From Gymnorhina tibicen (Eukaryota; Chordata; Aves; Passeriformes; Artamidae): 64,000 nucleotides of DNA. Within the stretch, counting starts at the first letter, position 1. Each line of letters begins with the position of its first letter. Below are positions 63,634 to 64,000 of the stretch, one piece after another. Under the pieces are notes generated by a model. It worked only from the letters and a program-made list of their open reading frames with translations. It had not been told where the DNA came from and ran no database searches. Where the stretch lies: contig VXAZ01005702.1 of NCBI GenBank assembly GCA_013399875.1, positions 1,529,768 to 1,593,767 of the forward strand. Reading direction: 5' to 3'. Position numbers and translations under genes: made by a program.

Positions 63634-64000
63634 ATAAAATAAGACAATCCAAATCTTCTATGCCATTTTCTGTAATGAAATCCTCTCACAATATGAAATG
63701 AAAGAAACAGATAATCATGATAGCAGTTTACTTAATCTAGGCCAGTTTTTTACGTAGTTGGAAGCAAATCCCAACAAAATCCTCTTCCGAACTCTTGGGG
63801 TGAGGTGGACTTTCCTCTGCAGAGCACAAGAAATATGAAGGGACATAAAGAATAATTAACTGGAATCTCTAATTAAACACCAGAAACTAAGAGATAACTT
63901 TGTGTCATCCAGAAACATTCTCAGGAAGTGACATTGTCTCAAATGAAAGTCCAGATGTCGATTAATTGCAATTCAGGCAACCTTGAAACTAAACAGAAAG
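63634..64000. other. Unique noncoding sequence at window end
   Basis: AT-rich, no gene or recognised repeat. The window ends inside this stretch. Confidence 0.55.

Noticed and set aside
1..64000. CRISPR arrays, tRNA, rRNA or bacterial operons
   Set aside because: No spaced identical repeats, no cloverleaf with a proper B box (the TTCGAATCC near 46511 lies in CR1), and no rRNA-like sequence were seen.

Overview
The window looks like nuclear DNA from a bird, most probably a songbird. The case rests on repeats: two young-looking CR1 LINE 3' ends ending in the CR1-type ATTCTATG motif, several retroviral LTRs whose layout resembles LTR families I know from passerine genomes, and very old L3/CR1-like, MIR-like and palindromic MITE-like relics of the kind shared by amniotes. 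No operons, ribosome-binding sites or dense long ORFs are present, so it is not prokaryotic. A run of 39 N after a poly-A tract (32088-32126) marks a draft-assembly gap. The species and chromosome cannot be told from the sequence alone.

I recognise no protein-coding gene with confidence. The longest open frames mostly lie inside repeats: 55051-55611 in an LTR, 23303-23741 in an LTR, 12684-13103 in a probable LTR, 61414-61949 in a GC-rich LTR-like repeat, and 46498-46785 in CR1. The rest have the length and composition expected by chance. The window therefore reads as an intergenic desert or part of a very long intron. Four weak coding or splicing hints are recorded: a protein-like open frame followed by AATAAA on the minus strand (35430-35640), a 46-nt AG/GT-flanked exon candidate (28402-28447), a single-exon ORF with a nearby poly-A signal (27521-27889), and a perfect recursive-splice motif (50154/50155).

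Layout. 1-12.6 kb: unique AT-rich sequence with one A/C-rich low-complexity block (4.6 kb). 12.6-13.1 kb: probable minus-strand LTR. 15.75 kb: degenerate palindromic MITE-like relic. 20.57 kb: CR1 fragment, minus strand. 22.2-25 kb: an LTR cluster, with one solo LTR carrying an exact 5-bp target duplication, a second LTR with perfect 7-bp terminal inverted repeats, and two diverged copies of an unknown ~120-bp repeat, one of which stops exactly where the second LTR starts. 25.9-26.3 kb: old L3/CR1 relic, minus strand. 27-46 kb: mostly unique, with the assembly gap and a perfect 64-bp tandem duplication at 40.2 kb. 46.3-47.0 kb: CR1 3' end, plus strand. 47.96-48.09 kb: MIR-like SINE relic. 55.14-55.68 kb: solo LTR with an exact 6-bp target duplication. 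60.7 kb: nested short duplication. 61.0-63.0 kb: an old L3/CR1 reverse-transcriptase region split by a younger GC-rich LTR-like insertion. 63.46-63.63 kb: CR1 3' end, minus strand.

I found no previously undescribed system. The most informative items are the nested insertion at 61-63 kb, the structurally verifiable LTRs, the unknown repeat pair at 22.2/24.2 kb, and the candidate exon and splice signals, all of which need alignment or RNA data. Family calls come from memory of consensus sequences, not from a search.
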